A stretch of 64,000 nucleotides of DNA from Erythrobacter sp. QSSC1-22B. GTDB lineage: Bacteria > Pseudomonadota > Alphaproteobacteria > Sphingomonadales > Sphingomonadaceae. Where the stretch lies: positions 186,001-250,000 of the forward strand of contig NZ_LZRP01000002.1 of assembly GCF_001678665.1 (NCBI RefSeq). The letters are read 5' to 3'. The position numbers and the translations under genes were made by a program. Positions within the stretch are counted from its first letter, which is position 1, and each line of letters opens with the position of its first letter. Shown here piece after piece: positions 8,967 through 18,501 of this stretch. The notes below the pieces were generated by a model. The model saw only the letters and a program-made list of their open reading frames with translations. It was not told the DNA's origin and did no database searches.

Positions 8967-9719
8967 CTAGGGCTCGCGGGCGATGCGGAAGCCGGCGTAG
9001 CTCTGGCTCACCGGCATCAGTTCGAGCGTGTTGATGTTGAGATGCGGCGGCAGTTCGGCAACCCAGCGGACGGTCTCGGCGATATCCGCAGCGGTCATCG
9101 GCTGCGCGCCGCCGTAGAGCTTTTCGTGCGCATCCTGATTGCCTCCGGTGCGCACCAGCGTGAATTCGGTCTCGACCATGCCCGGCTCGATTGCGGTGAC
9201 GCGCACCCCGGTGCCATGCAGGTCCGAGCGCAGGCCCAGCGTGAACTGGCTGACGAAGGCCTTGGTCCCGCCATAGACGTTGCCGCCGGGATAGGGGTAA
9301 TTCGCCGCGACCGAGGAGAGGTTGATCACCGCACCCTTGCGCGCGATCAGCCCCGGCAGCAGCTTGTGCGTGAGCGAGACCAGCGCGGTGACATTGGTCG
9401 CTATCATGGTCTTCCATTGCGCCAGATCGCTCTCCTGCGCGGGCGAGGTGCCGAGCGCGAGCCCGGCGTTGTTCACCAGCAGTTCGATCCCGGCAAACGC
9501 TTCGGGCAGTGCATCGAGCGCCGCATCGCGCGCGGCTTCGTCGGTGACGTCGAACGCTGCCGGGTGGACCTTGTCCGCGCCCAGCTCGTCGACCAGCGCC
9601 TGCAGCCGCTCTGCGCGCCGCCCCGTGGCGATGCAGCGCCAGCCGCCGGCGACCAGCGCGCGCACTGTGGCTTCGCCGATTCCGGCGGTGGCACCGGTGA
9701 CGAGGGCGATCCGGCTCAT
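8967..9719 (-). CDS. SDR-family oxidoreductase (YdfG-like serine/3-hydroxy acid dehydrogenase type)
   Basis: 250 residues. Classical short-chain dehydrogenase features: cofactor motif TGATAGIGE, NNAG at about residue 84, catalytic Ser in NLSSVA and the YxxxK pair in VYGGTKAF. The central DVTDEAA and IEPGMVETEF resemble YdfG-type NADP-dependent 3-hydroxy acid dehydrogenases. Its ATG overlaps the pheT stop in ATGA (9716-9719), so translation is coupled to pheT. I see no functional link between the two beyond co-expression. Confidence 0.88.
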   Translation of the reverse strand: MSRIALVTGATAGIGEATVRALVAGGWRCIATGRRAERLQALVDELGADKVHPAAFDVTDEAARDAALDALPEAFAGIELLVNNAGLALGTSPAQESDLAQWKTMIATNVTALVSLTHKLLPGLIARKGAVINLSSVAANYPYPGGNVYGGTKAFVSQFTLGLRSDLHGTGVRVTAIEPGMVETEFTLVRTGGNQDAHEKLYGGAQPMTAADIAETVRWVAELPPHLNINTLELMPVSQSYAGFRIAREP

Positions 9720-12121
9720 GCCCGCAACTCCGCGCCGAGTTTGGCGGCAGCGGCGATCACCTTGTCGCAAATCGCCTTGATCTCCTCATCGGTGAAGCTT
9801 TTGTCGCCCGGCTGAAGGGTCACCTCGAGTGCCAGCGATTTATGGCCTTCTGGGACGCCCTGCCCGGTGAAGACATCGAACACCCGCGCGCCGACGATGG
9901 CCTGCTTGTCCGCACCGCCGACCGCGCGCAGCAGATCGCCCGCCGCGAGCGCGGTCGGAACGAGAAAGGCGAAGTCGCGCGTCACCGCCTGAAGCGCAGG
10001 CGGGGCATAGGCACGGCGCGCAAATGCCGGCTTGCCCTTCTTCGCGGGAATCGCGTCGAGGAAGATTTCGACCGCCATCACCGCCCCCTCGAGATCGAAG
10101 GCCTTGAGCGTCGCGGGATGCAGCGCGCCGAAGCGGGCCAGCACATTCTTGGGGCCGAGCCGCAGCGTGGCGGATTGTCCGGGGTGGAACTGGTCACCGG
10201 CTTCCCCCATCACCATCAGATTGGCTATGGGAGCGCCGGCGGCTTCGAGCAGCGCGAGCGCTTCGGCCTTGGCGTCGTAGGCATCGAACGGTGCCGCCTT
10301 GCCGCTGGACCAGCCGCGCGGCGCTTTGGCGCCCGCCAGCACCACACCCAGCGTCGCCCGCTCGTCGCTGGCGCCGTCCTTGCCGCGGAAGTAGCGGCGA
10401 CCGATCTCGAACAGCCGCGATCCGCTGAGGCCGCGATCGGCATTGCGCGCGGCAGCGGCGAGCAATCCGGGCAACAGCGAGGGGCGCATCGCCTTCATGT
10501 CCTCGCTGATCGGGTTGTCGAGCACCCACAAGCGCTCACCATCCGCGAAATGCTCGGCCTGCGCGGTGGGGAGGAAGGACCAGGTCACCGCCTCGTTGAG
10601 CCCGCGTGCGGCGGCTGCGCGGCGCAGCTTGCGCTCGAGCTGCTGGGTGGGTGTAGCGGTCGGTCGCGCAACGCCCCATCCGTTTTCATTGGCCGGACGC
10701 GGCAGCGGCACGCTCGCCACCTTGTCGAGCCCGTGGATGCGGACCACTTCCTCGACCAGATCGGCAGGCCCCTCGATATCGTGGCGGCGCAGCGGCTCCG
10801 TGACCTGCCAGTCCTCCGCCACGGCGAAATCTAGCGCTTCGAGAATGCGGCGCTGCTCGTCCGGCGCCACCTCGACGCCGCCCAGCCGTGCGGTGAGCGC
10901 GGGATCGAAAGCGACACGCTTCGTCTTGGCGGGCGGCGCTCCGGCGCGGACCACATTGCTGGGCTCGCCGCCGCAGCAGGTCACAATCAGATCGGTCAGC
11001 AGCGCCAGCCCGTCGTCGAGAAAGGCCGGGTCGACCCCGCGCTCGAACCGCGTCCGGGCATCGCTGGCAAGACCCAGCCGGCGCCCGGTCACCCCGATCC
11101 GCTCGGGGTCGAAATAGGCGATCTCGAGCAGGACATCGGTGGTGCCCTCGCTTGCGCCCGAATGCGCACCGCCCATGATCCCCGCGATGTCGTGGACCCG
11201 GCTGTCGTCCGCGATCACCGTCATGGTGTCGCCCAGCATATAGGTCTTCTCGTTGAGCGCCTCGACCTGTTCGCCGTTGCGGGCGCGGCGCGCGACCATC
11301 GCGCCCGAGAGCGTGGCGAGGTCGTAGACATGCGCAGGTCGCCCGCAAGCGAGCATCAGGTAATTGGTGCAATCGACCAGCGCGCTGATCGGGCGCTGTC
11401 CGGCGGCCAGCAGGCGGCGCTGCATCCAATCGGGCGAACTGCCATTGGCGACCCCGCGAATGACGCGGCCGTAGAAGGCCGGGCAGCCCTCGGGATCCTC
11501 GGTGCGGATCTCGATCGGGCAGTCGTAACCGCCCTCGATCGCGGGCACCTCGACCGGCTTGAAGGTCCCAAGCCCGGCGGCGGCGAGATCGCGCGCAATC
11601 CCCATCACACCCATGCAATCGGGGCGGTTGGGGGTGATCGCGACATCGAACACCGGCGAGGCGGCGTGGTAGTCGGCAAAGCTCGCGCCCACGGGCGCAT
11701 CCTCGGGCAGCTCGATGATGCCTTCGTGCGCGTCGCCCAGTTCGAGCTCGCGCACCGAGCACATCATGCCGTTGGATTCCTGCCCGCGGATCGCGCTCTT
11801 GCGCAGTTCCATCCCGTTGGACGGGACCACCGCGCCCGGCAGGCCGAGCACGCCCTTCATGCCCGCGCGCGCATTGGGCGCGCCGCAGACGACCTGGAGC
11901 GGCTGGCCGTCCCCGCTGTCGACGGTGAGCACCTGCAGCTTGTCGGCATCGGGATGCGGCGCGGCGGTCAGCACCTCGGCCACGCGGAAGCCCGCCAGCC
12001 GTTGCGCCGGATCCTCGATCCCCTCGACCTCGTGACCGACAGCGTTGAGCGCGGCGGCGATCTCGGCGGTCGAGGCCTCGGTTTCGAGGAAGTGGCTGAG
12101 CCATTCGAGCGAGAATTTCAT
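9716..12121 (-). CDS. pheT: phenylalanyl-tRNA synthetase beta subunit
   Basis: 801 residues, normal for bacterial PheT. The N-terminus (MKFSLEWLSHFLET) leads into the tRNA-binding OB domain (PHPDADKLQV), followed by B3/B4 editing, B5 and the catalytic-like core. The C-terminal anticodon-binding FDX-ACB domain is the last ~95 residues. It forms the alpha2-beta2 enzyme with PheS. The start codon overlaps the pheS stop in ATGA (12118-12121). Confidence 0.96.
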   Translation of the reverse strand: MKFSLEWLSHFLETEASTAEIAAALNAVGHEVEGIEDPAQRLAGFRVAEVLTAAPHPDADKLQVLTVDSGDGQPLQVVCGAPNARAGMKGVLGLPGAVVPSNGMELRKSAIRGQESNGMMCSVRELELGDAHEGIIELPEDAPVGASFADYHAASPVFDVAITPNRPDCMGVMGIARDLAAAGLGTFKPVEVPAIEGGYDCPIEIRTEDPEGCPAFYGRVIRGVANGSSPDWMQRRLLAAGQRPISALVDCTNYLMLACGRPAHVYDLATLSGAMVARRARNGEQVEALNEKTYMLGDTMTVIADDSRVHDIAGIMGGAHSGASEGTTDVLLEIAYFDPERIGVTGRRLGLASDARTRFERGVDPAFLDDGLALLTDLIVTCCGGEPSNVVRAGAPPAKTKRVAFDPALTARLGGVEVAPDEQRRILEALDFAVAEDWQVTEPLRRHDIEGPADLVEEVVRIHGLDKVASVPLPRPANENGWGVARPTATPTQQLERKLRRAAAARGLNEAVTWSFLPTAQAEHFADGERLWVLDNPISEDMKAMRPSLLPGLLAAAARNADRGLSGSRLFEIGRRYFRGKDGASDERATLGVVLAGAKAPRGWSSGKAAPFDAYDAKAEALALLEAAGAPIANLMVMGEAGDQFHPGQSATLRLGPKNVLARFGALHPATLKAFDLEGAVMAVEIFLDAIPAKKGKPAFARRAYAPPALQAVTRDFAFLVPTALAAGDLLRAVGGADKQAIVGARVFDVFTGQGVPEGHKSLALEVTLQPGDKSFTDEEIKAICDKVIAAAAKLGAELRA

Positions 12122-13257
12122 GCGCGCGCTCCCACACCGCCGGAGAGGGTCGGCTGGTCGAAGGGCGAGAAGCCGTAATGCGCCAGCCAGCGCTGGTCGC
12201 CGTCGAAAAAGGCGCGCAAATCGTCCATCCCGTATTTGAGCATCGCCAGCCGATCGACCCCGACCCCGAAGGCGAAGCCCTGCCATTCTTGCGGATCGAG
12301 CCCGGCGAATTCGATGACGCGGGCGTTGACCATCCCGCTGCCGAGCAGTTCCATCCAGCCATGGCCGGGCGCATCGCCATCGCCGCCGAGCGCGCGGCGA
12401 CCGTCGACATCGCGCCAGCCGACATCGACCTCGACGCTGGGTTCGGTGAAGGGAAAGTAGCTCGGGCGCAGCCGCAGCACGATATCCTCGCGCTCGAAGA
12501 ACGCCTTGAGGAAGGTCTCGAGCGTCCATTTGAGATGGCCGAGATGGATGTCGCGATCGATCACCAGCCCCTCGATCTGGTGGAACATCGGGGTGTGGGT
12601 CGCATCGCTGTCGGAGCGATAGACCCGGCCCGGCGCAATCAGCCGGATCGGCGCGCCCTGCTCCACCATCGCGCGGATCTGCACCGGCGAGGTGTGGGTT
12701 CGCAGCAGCATGCGCCTTTTCTCGCCTACCGCTTCGCTACTTGAGGCGGGAATCGTCACCGCATCCGATTCCGGGAAGTAGAAAGTATCGTGCATCGCGC
12801 GCGCGGGATGGGTTTCGGCCATGTTGAGCGCGGTGAAATTGTGCCAGTCGTCCTCGATCTCGGGGCCGGTGGCGACCGAGAAGCCCAGATCGGCGAAGAT
12901 CTCGGCGAGCTCGTCCATCACCTGGCTGACCGGGTGGACCGAACCGGCGGGGGCCTCGGGCGCGGGCAGCGTCAAATCCAGCACCTCGGTCGCCAGCCGC
13001 CGCTCGAGCTCCGCCGCCTCGATCGTCGCCTTGCGCTCGTCGAGCGCTTCGGAGATGCGCGTGCGCATGCCCTGCAGCCGCGGCCCTTCGACCTGGCGCT
13101 CCTCGGGGCTCATCTTGCCCAGCGTCTTCATCAGCTGGTTGAGCCAGCCCTGCTTGCCCAGCGCCTCGACCCGGATCGCCTCGATCCCGGCCAGATCCTG
13201 GGTGCCGTGAAGCCGCTCAAGCGTGGCGGCGATTTTTTGCTCGTTGTCGCTGGTCAT
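12118..13257 (-). CDS. pheS: phenylalanyl-tRNA synthetase alpha subunit
   Basis: 379 residues. An N-terminal coiled coil precedes the class II catalytic core: motif 2 region THTPMFHQIEGL and motif 3 GFAFGVGVDRLAMLKYG. Compared with my memory of the family, there are about 15 extra residues between FYFPESDA and LLRTHTSP (around residues 168-182, about 12715-12760). The frame stays open through them. It is the first gene of a pheS-pheT-SDR operon. Confidence 0.95.
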   Translation of the reverse strand: MTSDNEQKIAATLERLHGTQDLAGIEAIRVEALGKQGWLNQLMKTLGKMSPEERQVEGPRLQGMRTRISEALDERKATIEAAELERRLATEVLDLTLPAPEAPAGSVHPVSQVMDELAEIFADLGFSVATGPEIEDDWHNFTALNMAETHPARAMHDTFYFPESDAVTIPASSSEAVGEKRRMLLRTHTSPVQIRAMVEQGAPIRLIAPGRVYRSDSDATHTPMFHQIEGLVIDRDIHLGHLKWTLETFLKAFFEREDIVLRLRPSYFPFTEPSVEVDVGWRDVDGRRALGGDGDAPGHGWMELLGSGMVNARVIEFAGLDPQEWQGFAFGVGVDRLAMLKYGMDDLRAFFDGDQRWLAHYGFSPFDQPTLSGGVGARA

Positions 13258-13289
13258 ATCGGGGGCTCGCTAGCCGAAAGGCGGACAAA

Positions 13290-13325
13290 GAAAAAGCGCC
13301 AACCCCGGGAGGGGCGGCGCTCTTT
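13290..13325 (-). terminator. Rho-independent terminator after rplT
   Basis: An AGCGCC/GGCGCT stem (13295-13300 with 13316-13321) encloses an inner CCCC/GGGG stem with a GGGA loop. On the minus strand it is followed by TTTTTCTTT. It lies 25 bases after the rplT stop and separates the ribosomal genes from pheS. Confidence 0.85.
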
Positions 13326-13345
13326 CTTTATGCGGTTGCAACGAT

Positions 13346-13705
13346 TCAGGCGGGAAGCGCGCCCTTGGCCTGCTTGATGATCGCACCGAAGGCGGCGCTT
13401 TCTTTCATGGCGAGGTCGGCCATGACCTTGCGATCCAATTCAATGCCGGCAAGCTTAACGCCGTGCATGAACTGCGAATAGGTCAGGCCTTCGGCGCGGA
13501 CCGCCGCGTTGATGCGCTGGATCCACAGGGCGCGGAAGTTGCGCTTCTTAACCTTGCGGTCGCGATAGGCGTATTGGCCGGCCTTTTCGACCGCCTGACG
13601 CGCAATGCGAATGGTGTTCTTGCGACGACCGCGATAGCCCTTGGCCTGGTCGAGGAGCCGCTTGTGCTTCTGGCGTGTGGTCACGCCGCGTTTGATGCGA
13701 GGCAT
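13346..13705 (-). CDS. rplT: 50S ribosomal protein L20
   Basis: 119 residues with the complete L20 sequence: basic N-terminus [16 protein letters not shown], then KGYRGRRKN and the C-terminal globular region with NRKVMADLA-like KVMADLAM. L20 binds 23S rRNA early in 50S assembly. rpmI lies 25 bases upstream, the usual pairing; infC is not adjacent. Confidence 0.97.
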   Translation of the reverse strand: MPRIKRGVTTRQKHKRLLDQAKGYRGRRKNTIRIARQAVEKAGQYAYRDRKVKKRNFRALWIQRINAAVRAEGLTYSQFMHGVKLAGIELDRKVMADLAMKESAAFGAIIKQAKGALPA

Positions 13706-13730
13706 ATCTCTTTCTCCTTAAAGCGGGGGC

Positions 13731-13934
13731 TCAGCCGAGCCCGTAGGGGGCCCATTTCTTCACCGCAGCCCAATCGGCCTTGGAAAGAAGCTTGGTCCCG
13801 CGCTGTTGGCGGATATACTTCGCATTGTGGCTCATCAGCCGGTGGCGCTTGCCCGCGACACCGTGCTTGACCTTGCCGGTGGCGGTGATTTTGAAGCGTT
13901 TCTTCACACCGCTCTTGGTCTTCAGCTTGGGCAT
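13731..13934 (-). CDS. rpmI: 50S ribosomal protein L35
   Basis: 67 residues beginning [14 protein letters not shown], the typical L35 N-terminus, with [13 protein letters not shown] in the middle. Two in-frame ATGs lie close together (13940 and 13934). The AGGAG directly abuts the first and is six bases from the second, which also matches the family start, so 13934 is chosen. The gene is followed by rplT. Confidence 0.95.
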   Translation of the reverse strand: MPKLKTKSGVKKRFKITATGKVKHGVAGKRHRLMSHNAKYIRQQRGTKLLSKADWAAVKKWAPYGLG

Positions 13935-14055
13935 TTTCATCTCCTGTGCAGAGACACGTCGAACCAGCCCTGGCAGCCCTTGTCGCCAGGCCGGCACATG
14001 AATCACGTGTCGTTGAAGCCCGCGCACATACCCTTTTTGCCCGCAAAGGCAAGCA

Positions 14056-14805
14056 TCAGAAGTGGCTGAGGTAGCCGCCGTCGACCGCCAGCGTCTGTCC
14101 GGTGACGTAGCTGGCGGCGGGCGAGGCAAGGAAGACGACCGCGCCGGCGATCTCCTCGGGCTGGCCCCAGCGCCCCAGCGATGTCCGCCGCGCGAGATGC
14201 GCCGCCACCTCGGGATCCGCGACCATCGCAGCGTTCGCCTCGGTCGCGAAATAGCCCGGCGCGACCGCGTTGACGGTGATCCCGCTACCGCCCAGTTCCG
14301 CCGCCAGCGCGCGGGTCAGCGCGGCGAGCCCGCCCTTGCTGGCGGTGTAAAGCGGATCGCCGCGCGCGATATCGGCGGCGATCGAGGTGATGTTGACGAT
14401 CCGCCCATAGCCGCGCGCCTGCATCAGCGGCGCGGCGCGGCGCGCCAGGTCGAAGGGGGCGACCAGATTGGTGTCGAGCAGCGCGCTCATGTCGCTGCGG
14501 CCAAGCTGCGCCAGCGGGCGCCGGTCGCGCTGGCCGACATTGTTGACCAGAATATCGAGACCGCCCTCGTCCGCAATCCGCGCGAAAGCCGATTCGCACG
14601 CCGAATCGGCGCCGATGTCGAATGGCAGGATTCGCGCGTTGGGGCCGATGTCCCGCGCCGCCGCCGCCAGCGCATCCTCGTCGCGGCCGTTGAGCCAGAC
14701 GCTCGCCCCGCTCTCTGCGAGCCCGCGCGCGATCGCGAAACCGAGGCCCCGCGCCGCTCCGGTCACCAGCGCGGTGCGATTGTCCAGAGGTGCGGCCAGG
14801 GTCAT
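14056..14805 (-). CDS. SDR-family oxidoreductase (gluconate 5-dehydrogenase-like)
   Basis: 249 residues. TGAARGLG cofactor motif, NNVG, catalytic Ser in NITSIA, YTASK active-site pair and the terminal [16 protein letters not shown] typical of FabG/IdnO-type enzymes. These reduce 3-oxo acyl or keto-sugar acid substrates with NAD(P)H. The ATG is one base after the stop of the upstream SDR gene (14807-15562), so the two are a coupled pair, perhaps for one small pathway, but the substrates are unknown. Confidence 0.87.
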   Translation of the reverse strand: MTLAAPLDNRTALVTGAARGLGFAIARGLAESGASVWLNGRDEDALAAAARDIGPNARILPFDIGADSACESAFARIADEGGLDILVNNVGQRDRRPLAQLGRSDMSALLDTNLVAPFDLARRAAPLMQARGYGRIVNITSIAADIARGDPLYTASKGGLAALTRALAAELGGSGITVNAVAPGYFATEANAAMVADPEVAAHLARRTSLGRWGQPEEIAGAVVFLASPAASYVTGQTLAVDGGYLSHF

Positions 14806-14806
14806 G

Positions 14807-15562
14807 TCAGTGCTCGTAGATCATCTTCTTTGTCATGCCACCGTCGATGTTGAGGTGCTGGCCGGTCACGAAGCCCGCATGATGCAGATAGGCGACCGCC
14901 TCGGCGATATCCTCGCAGCGCCCGATCCGGCCGACCGGGTGCTGATCGCGGTCGCGCGGGCGATGATCGGGCACGCTGCTCTGGCCGGTCTTCTGCCATG
15001 GGCCGGTCTCGATCCACCCCGGACGGATGGCGTTGACCCGGATGGCCGGGCCTAGCGAGACCGCCATGGCATGGGTCAGCGTGTCGAGCCCGCCCTTCGC
15101 AGCGGCATAGGCGAAGCTTTCGGGCTCGCTCATCACGGCGCGGGTCGAAGAGATGTTGACGATGCTCGCCTTCCGGCTGCGTTCGAGTAGCGGCACTGCC
15201 GCGCGGCTGCACAGAAAAGCCGCGGTCAGGCTGGCATCGATCCATCGCTGCCAATCCGAGAGCGAGAGGTCGGCGAGCGGCCCGCAATAGGGGTCGGCGA
15301 TGCCGGAATTGTTGACGAGGCAATCGAGCGCGTCCTCGTCCAGCCATTCCTCGATGCGGGCGAAGGCGCGGGCGACCTCGCCTTCTTTGCCGACATCGCA
15401 GGTGAGCAGCAGCGCTTCGGAAGCGGGGAGTGCCGCGCGCAATTCGGCGAGCGCTTCGGCATCCTTGTCCAGCCCGGCAACGCGCCAGCCGAGGCCGTGA
15501 AAATGGAGGAGAGTGGCACGGCCGATGCCGTTGCCTGCGCCGGTGACGAGGATGGTGGTCAT
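14807..15562 (-). CDS. SDR-family oxidoreductase
   Basis: 251 residues from the ATG at 15562. [19 protein letters not shown] and the YAAAK active-site pair identify a classical SDR. The end reads [22 protein letters not shown], with the usual G-x-NIDGG substrate-loop element. The proteins of this pair differ in sequence, so they are not a recent duplication. The gene lies 25 bases after the inositol-monophosphatase-family gene and is probably co-transcribed with prs. Confidence 0.86.
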   Translation of the reverse strand: MTTILVTGAGNGIGRATLLHFHGLGWRVAGLDKDAEALAELRAALPASEALLLTCDVGKEGEVARAFARIEEWLDEDALDCLVNNSGIADPYCGPLADLSLSDWQRWIDASLTAAFLCSRAAVPLLERSRKASIVNISSTRAVMSEPESFAYAAAKGGLDTLTHAMAVSLGPAIRVNAIRPGWIETGPWQKTGQSSVPDHRPRDRDQHPVGRIGRCEDIAEAVAYLHHAGFVTGQHLNIDGGMTKKMIYEH

Positions 15563-15587
15563 GCCGCGCAAACGAACCGCAGCGCGC

Positions 15588-16406
15588 TCAGTGCCCGTGG
15601 TCGTGGCCTTGCGCGTTGGCCCGCCCCATCGCCTCGAGCACATCCTCGAGCCGTGCCGGTTCGCCCAGCGCCAGCACGCGGCCGTCGCTGGCGGCGTGGA
15701 GCGGTTCGCCCGACCAGTCGCACATCACTCCGCCCGCGCCCTCGACGATCGGGACCAGCGCGGCGAAATCGAACAGCTGGAGACCGGCCTCGCAGATCAC
15801 ATCGAGATGGCCCGAGGCGAGCAGCCCGTAATTGTAGCAATCGCCGCCATAGACGATCATGCCCTGCCGCTTGTCCTGCGCCACCGCCTGCGCGAGCGCC
15901 ATGTAGTCATCGGCTTCCTCGCTGGAGAAATAATGCGGGCTGCTGGTGGCGAGCACCGCATCGGCCAGGCTGCGGCAGCCGCGGGTGCGGGCGACCTTGC
16001 CATTGAAGGTCGTATCGTGGCCGATCCGCCCGACCCAGCGCTCCCTCGCGATCGGCTGGTCGATTACGCCCAGCACCGGAAAGCCGCCCTCCATCAGCGA
16101 AATCAACGTGCCGAAGATCGGGCGCCCGGCCATGAAGCTGATGGTTCCGTCGATCGGGTCGAGCACCCATTGGCGCACCGCGCCTTCGTTGCGGGTTCCG
16201 TATTCTTCGCCGATGATGCCGTCATCGGGCCGTTCGACCTCGAGGATCGCGCGCATCGCGGCTTCGGCGGCGCGATCGACCTCGGTCACCGGCGAGGAAT
16301 CGCCCTTGCGTTCGTCGGTCCAGGATCCGCGGAACAGCGGCCGGATCGCTTCGCCCGCGGCATCGGCAAGCCGATTGGCGAGCGCGAGATCGGCGCTGCT
16401 CGCCAT
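15588..16406 (-). CDS. hisN: inositol monophosphatase family protein, probable histidinol-phosphatase (HisN type)
   Basis: 272 residues. Li-sensitive phosphatase metal motifs: the Glu in IIGEEYG, the DPIDGT box and a C-terminal FDFAALVPIVEGAGG corresponding to the WDxAxxxPIIEEAGG region. The stretch GGDCYNYGLLASGHLDV is characteristic of the HisN branch, which dephosphorylates histidinol phosphate, rather than SuhB or CysQ. The start at 16406 lies one base after the prs stop. No other histidine genes are nearby, so HisN is a subfamily call. Confidence 0.8.
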   Translation of the reverse strand: MASSADLALANRLADAAGEAIRPLFRGSWTDERKGDSSPVTEVDRAAEAAMRAILEVERPDDGIIGEEYGTRNEGAVRQWVLDPIDGTISFMAGRPIFGTLISLMEGGFPVLGVIDQPIARERWVGRIGHDTTFNGKVARTRGCRSLADAVLATSSPHYFSSEEADDYMALAQAVAQDKRQGMIVYGGDCYNYGLLASGHLDVICEAGLQLFDFAALVPIVEGAGGVMCDWSGEPLHAASDGRVLALGEPARLEDVLEAMGRANAQGHDHGH

Positions 16407-16407
16407 C

Positions 16408-17343
16408 TCAGTCGAACAGGCTGGAAACGCTGCTTTCGTCGGCGATGCGGCGCACCGCCTCGCCGACCAGCGGAGCGATGGTGAGAATGCGCACGCGATC
16501 GGAATCGAGCACATCGTCGGTCGGACGGATCGTGTCGGTGATGACCAGTTCCTTGAGCGCCGATTTGTTGATCCGCGCCACCGCCCCGCCCGAAAGAACG
16601 CCATGGCTGATATAGGCGGCGACGCTCGCGGCGCCCTGCGCGAGCAAGGCTTCGGCCGCATTGCAGAGCGTTCCACCCGAATCGACGATATCGTCGATCA
16701 TGATGCAGTGCCGCCCCTTCACATCGCCGATGATGTTCATCACCTCGCTCTCGCCCGGGCGATCGCGGCGCTTGTCGACGATCGCGAGCGGCGCGTTGTC
16801 GAGCCGTTTGGCCAGCGCGCGAGCACGGACCACGCCGCCGACATCGGGGCTCACCACCATCAGGTCCTCATCGCCGTAGCGCGCCTGGATATCCGCTGCC
16901 ATCACCGGCGCAGCATAGAGATTGTCGGTCGGAATATCGAAGAAGCCCTGGATCTGCGCGGCGTGCAGATCGACCGCCAGCACGCGGCTGGCGCCGGCCT
17001 CGGTAATCAGATTGGCGACCAGCTTGGCCGAGATCGGGGTCCGCGGACCGGGCTTGCGGTCCTGACGGGCGTAACCGAAATAGGGCACCACAGCGGTGAT
17101 CCGCTTGGCCGAGGCGCGGCGCAGCGCATCGATGCAGATCAGCAATTCCATCAGATTGTCGTTGGCGGGATAGCTGGTCGACTGGACCACGAAGACATCC
17201 TCGCCGCGCACGTTCTCGTGAATCTCGACGAAGATTTCCTCGTCGGCGAAACGGCGGACACCGGCATCGACCAGCGGCATTTCGAGATAGGCCGCGATCG
17301 CCCGGGCGAGCGGCAGGTTCGAATTGGCGGCCATGATTTTCAT
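16408..17343 (-). CDS. prs: ribose-phosphate pyrophosphokinase
   Basis: 311 residues, the normal length. The catalytic flexible-loop region [17 protein letters not shown], the divalent-metal/ATP segment [12 protein letters not shown] and the PRPP-binding loop DDIVDSGGT are intact. It makes PRPP from ribose 5-phosphate and ATP for nucleotide and histidine synthesis. The phosphatase gene next to it may be co-expressed with it. Confidence 0.96.
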   Translation of the reverse strand: MKIMAANSNLPLARAIAAYLEMPLVDAGVRRFADEEIFVEIHENVRGEDVFVVQSTSYPANDNLMELLICIDALRRASAKRITAVVPYFGYARQDRKPGPRTPISAKLVANLITEAGASRVLAVDLHAAQIQGFFDIPTDNLYAAPVMAADIQARYGDEDLMVVSPDVGGVVRARALAKRLDNAPLAIVDKRRDRPGESEVMNIIGDVKGRHCIMIDDIVDSGGTLCNAAEALLAQGAASVAAYISHGVLSGGAVARINKSALKELVITDTIRPTDDVLDSDRVRILTIAPLVGEAVRRIADESSVSSLFD

Positions 17344-17472
17344 GCGAACGAATCCCTGTCAGCGCGTCGCGCAACGGCCTAGCCGAGCGTCACGCGATTG
17401 CAACACGCCGCAGTCCGGTTTCCGGCAAGTTCCGAGGGTTATGAGCGGAAGAACTACGCGCCCAGGCCCTGG

Positions 17473-18453
17473 TTAGCGCACCTTGTGCTCGCCCTTGATC
17501 CAGCGCACGGTGCCGCTGCTGGCGCGCATCACGACGCTCTCGGTCGTCATCAGCCCGCCACGGCGGCGCTTGACCCCGGCGAGCAGCGACCCGTCGGTCA
17601 CGCCCGTCGCGGCGAAGATGCAGTCGCCGCGCGCGAGCTCCTCGAGCTTGTAGATGCGGTCGAACTCCTCGTCGGGGATGCCCAGCTTGCGCGCGCGGCC
17701 CTTCTCTTCCTCGTTACGGAACACGAGCCGGCCGTTGAACTGGCCGCCGACACAGCGCAGCGCGGCTGCCGCGAGCACGCCTTCCGGGGCGCCGCCCTGC
17801 CCCATATACATGTCGATGGTGGTGTCCTCGTCGGTGACCGCGATAACCGCCGCGACATCGCCATCGTCGATCAGCACCACGCCGCAGCCCAGCGCGCGCA
17901 ATTCGGCGATGAGATCGGTGTGGCGCGGCCGGTCGAGAACGCAGACGATGATCTCGGACGGTTCGACGCCCTTGGCCTTGGCCACCGCGCGAACATTGTC
18001 GCTGGGCGATTTGGCGAGATCGATGATGCCTTCGGGATAGCCGGGGCCAACCGCCAGCTTGTCCATATAGGTATCGGGCGCGTTGAGCAGGTCGCCTTCC
18101 TTGGCGGCCGCCAGCACCGCGAGGGCATTGGCGCCGGCCTTGGCGGTGATCGTGGTGCCTTCGAGCGGGTCGAGCGCGATATCGATCTTGGGTCCCTTGC
18201 CCGGAGCGCCGCCAACCTTTTCGCCGATATAGAGCATCGGCGCCTCGTCGCGCTCGCCCTCGCCAATCACGACGGTGCCATCCATATAGAGCTCGTCGAA
18301 GGCCTTGCGCATGGCCTCGACCGCCGCAGCATCGGCGGCCTTCTCATCGCCGCGCCCGACAAGCTTCGACGCGGCGACCGCAGCGGCCTCGGTGACGCGG
18401 ACCATTTCGAGGACGAGAATACGGTCGAGCGGGTTGTCGGCGGGCAGGTTCAT
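17473..18453 (-). CDS. glpX: fructose-1,6-bisphosphatase class II
   Basis: 326 residues. GlpX motifs: VVIGEGERDEAPMLYIGEK, LDPLEGTT and the later GQGGAPEGVLAAAALR. It hydrolyses fructose 1,6-bisphosphate in gluconeogenesis in the cytoplasm. In many relatives hom and glpX are adjacent in one direction; here an oppositely oriented secreted-protein gene lies between them. The start ATG at 18453 is about 48 bases from that divergent gene. Confidence 0.94.
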   Translation of the reverse strand: MNLPADNPLDRILVLEMVRVTEAAAVAASKLVGRGDEKAADAAAVEAMRKAFDELYMDGTVVIGEGERDEAPMLYIGEKVGGAPGKGPKIDIALDPLEGTTITAKAGANALAVLAAAKEGDLLNAPDTYMDKLAVGPGYPEGIIDLAKSPSDNVRAVAKAKGVEPSEIIVCVLDRPRHTDLIAELRALGCGVVLIDDGDVAAVIAVTDEDTTIDMYMGQGGAPEGVLAAAALRCVGGQFNGRLVFRNEEEKGRARKLGIPDEEFDRIYKLEELARGDCIFAATGVTDGSLLAGVKRRRGGLMTTESVVMRASSGTVRWIKGEHKVR

Positions 18454-18501
18454 AGTCGGTTCAGTCCCCAGAGCGAGTTTGGTGCCGGATAGACAGGGAG
18501 C

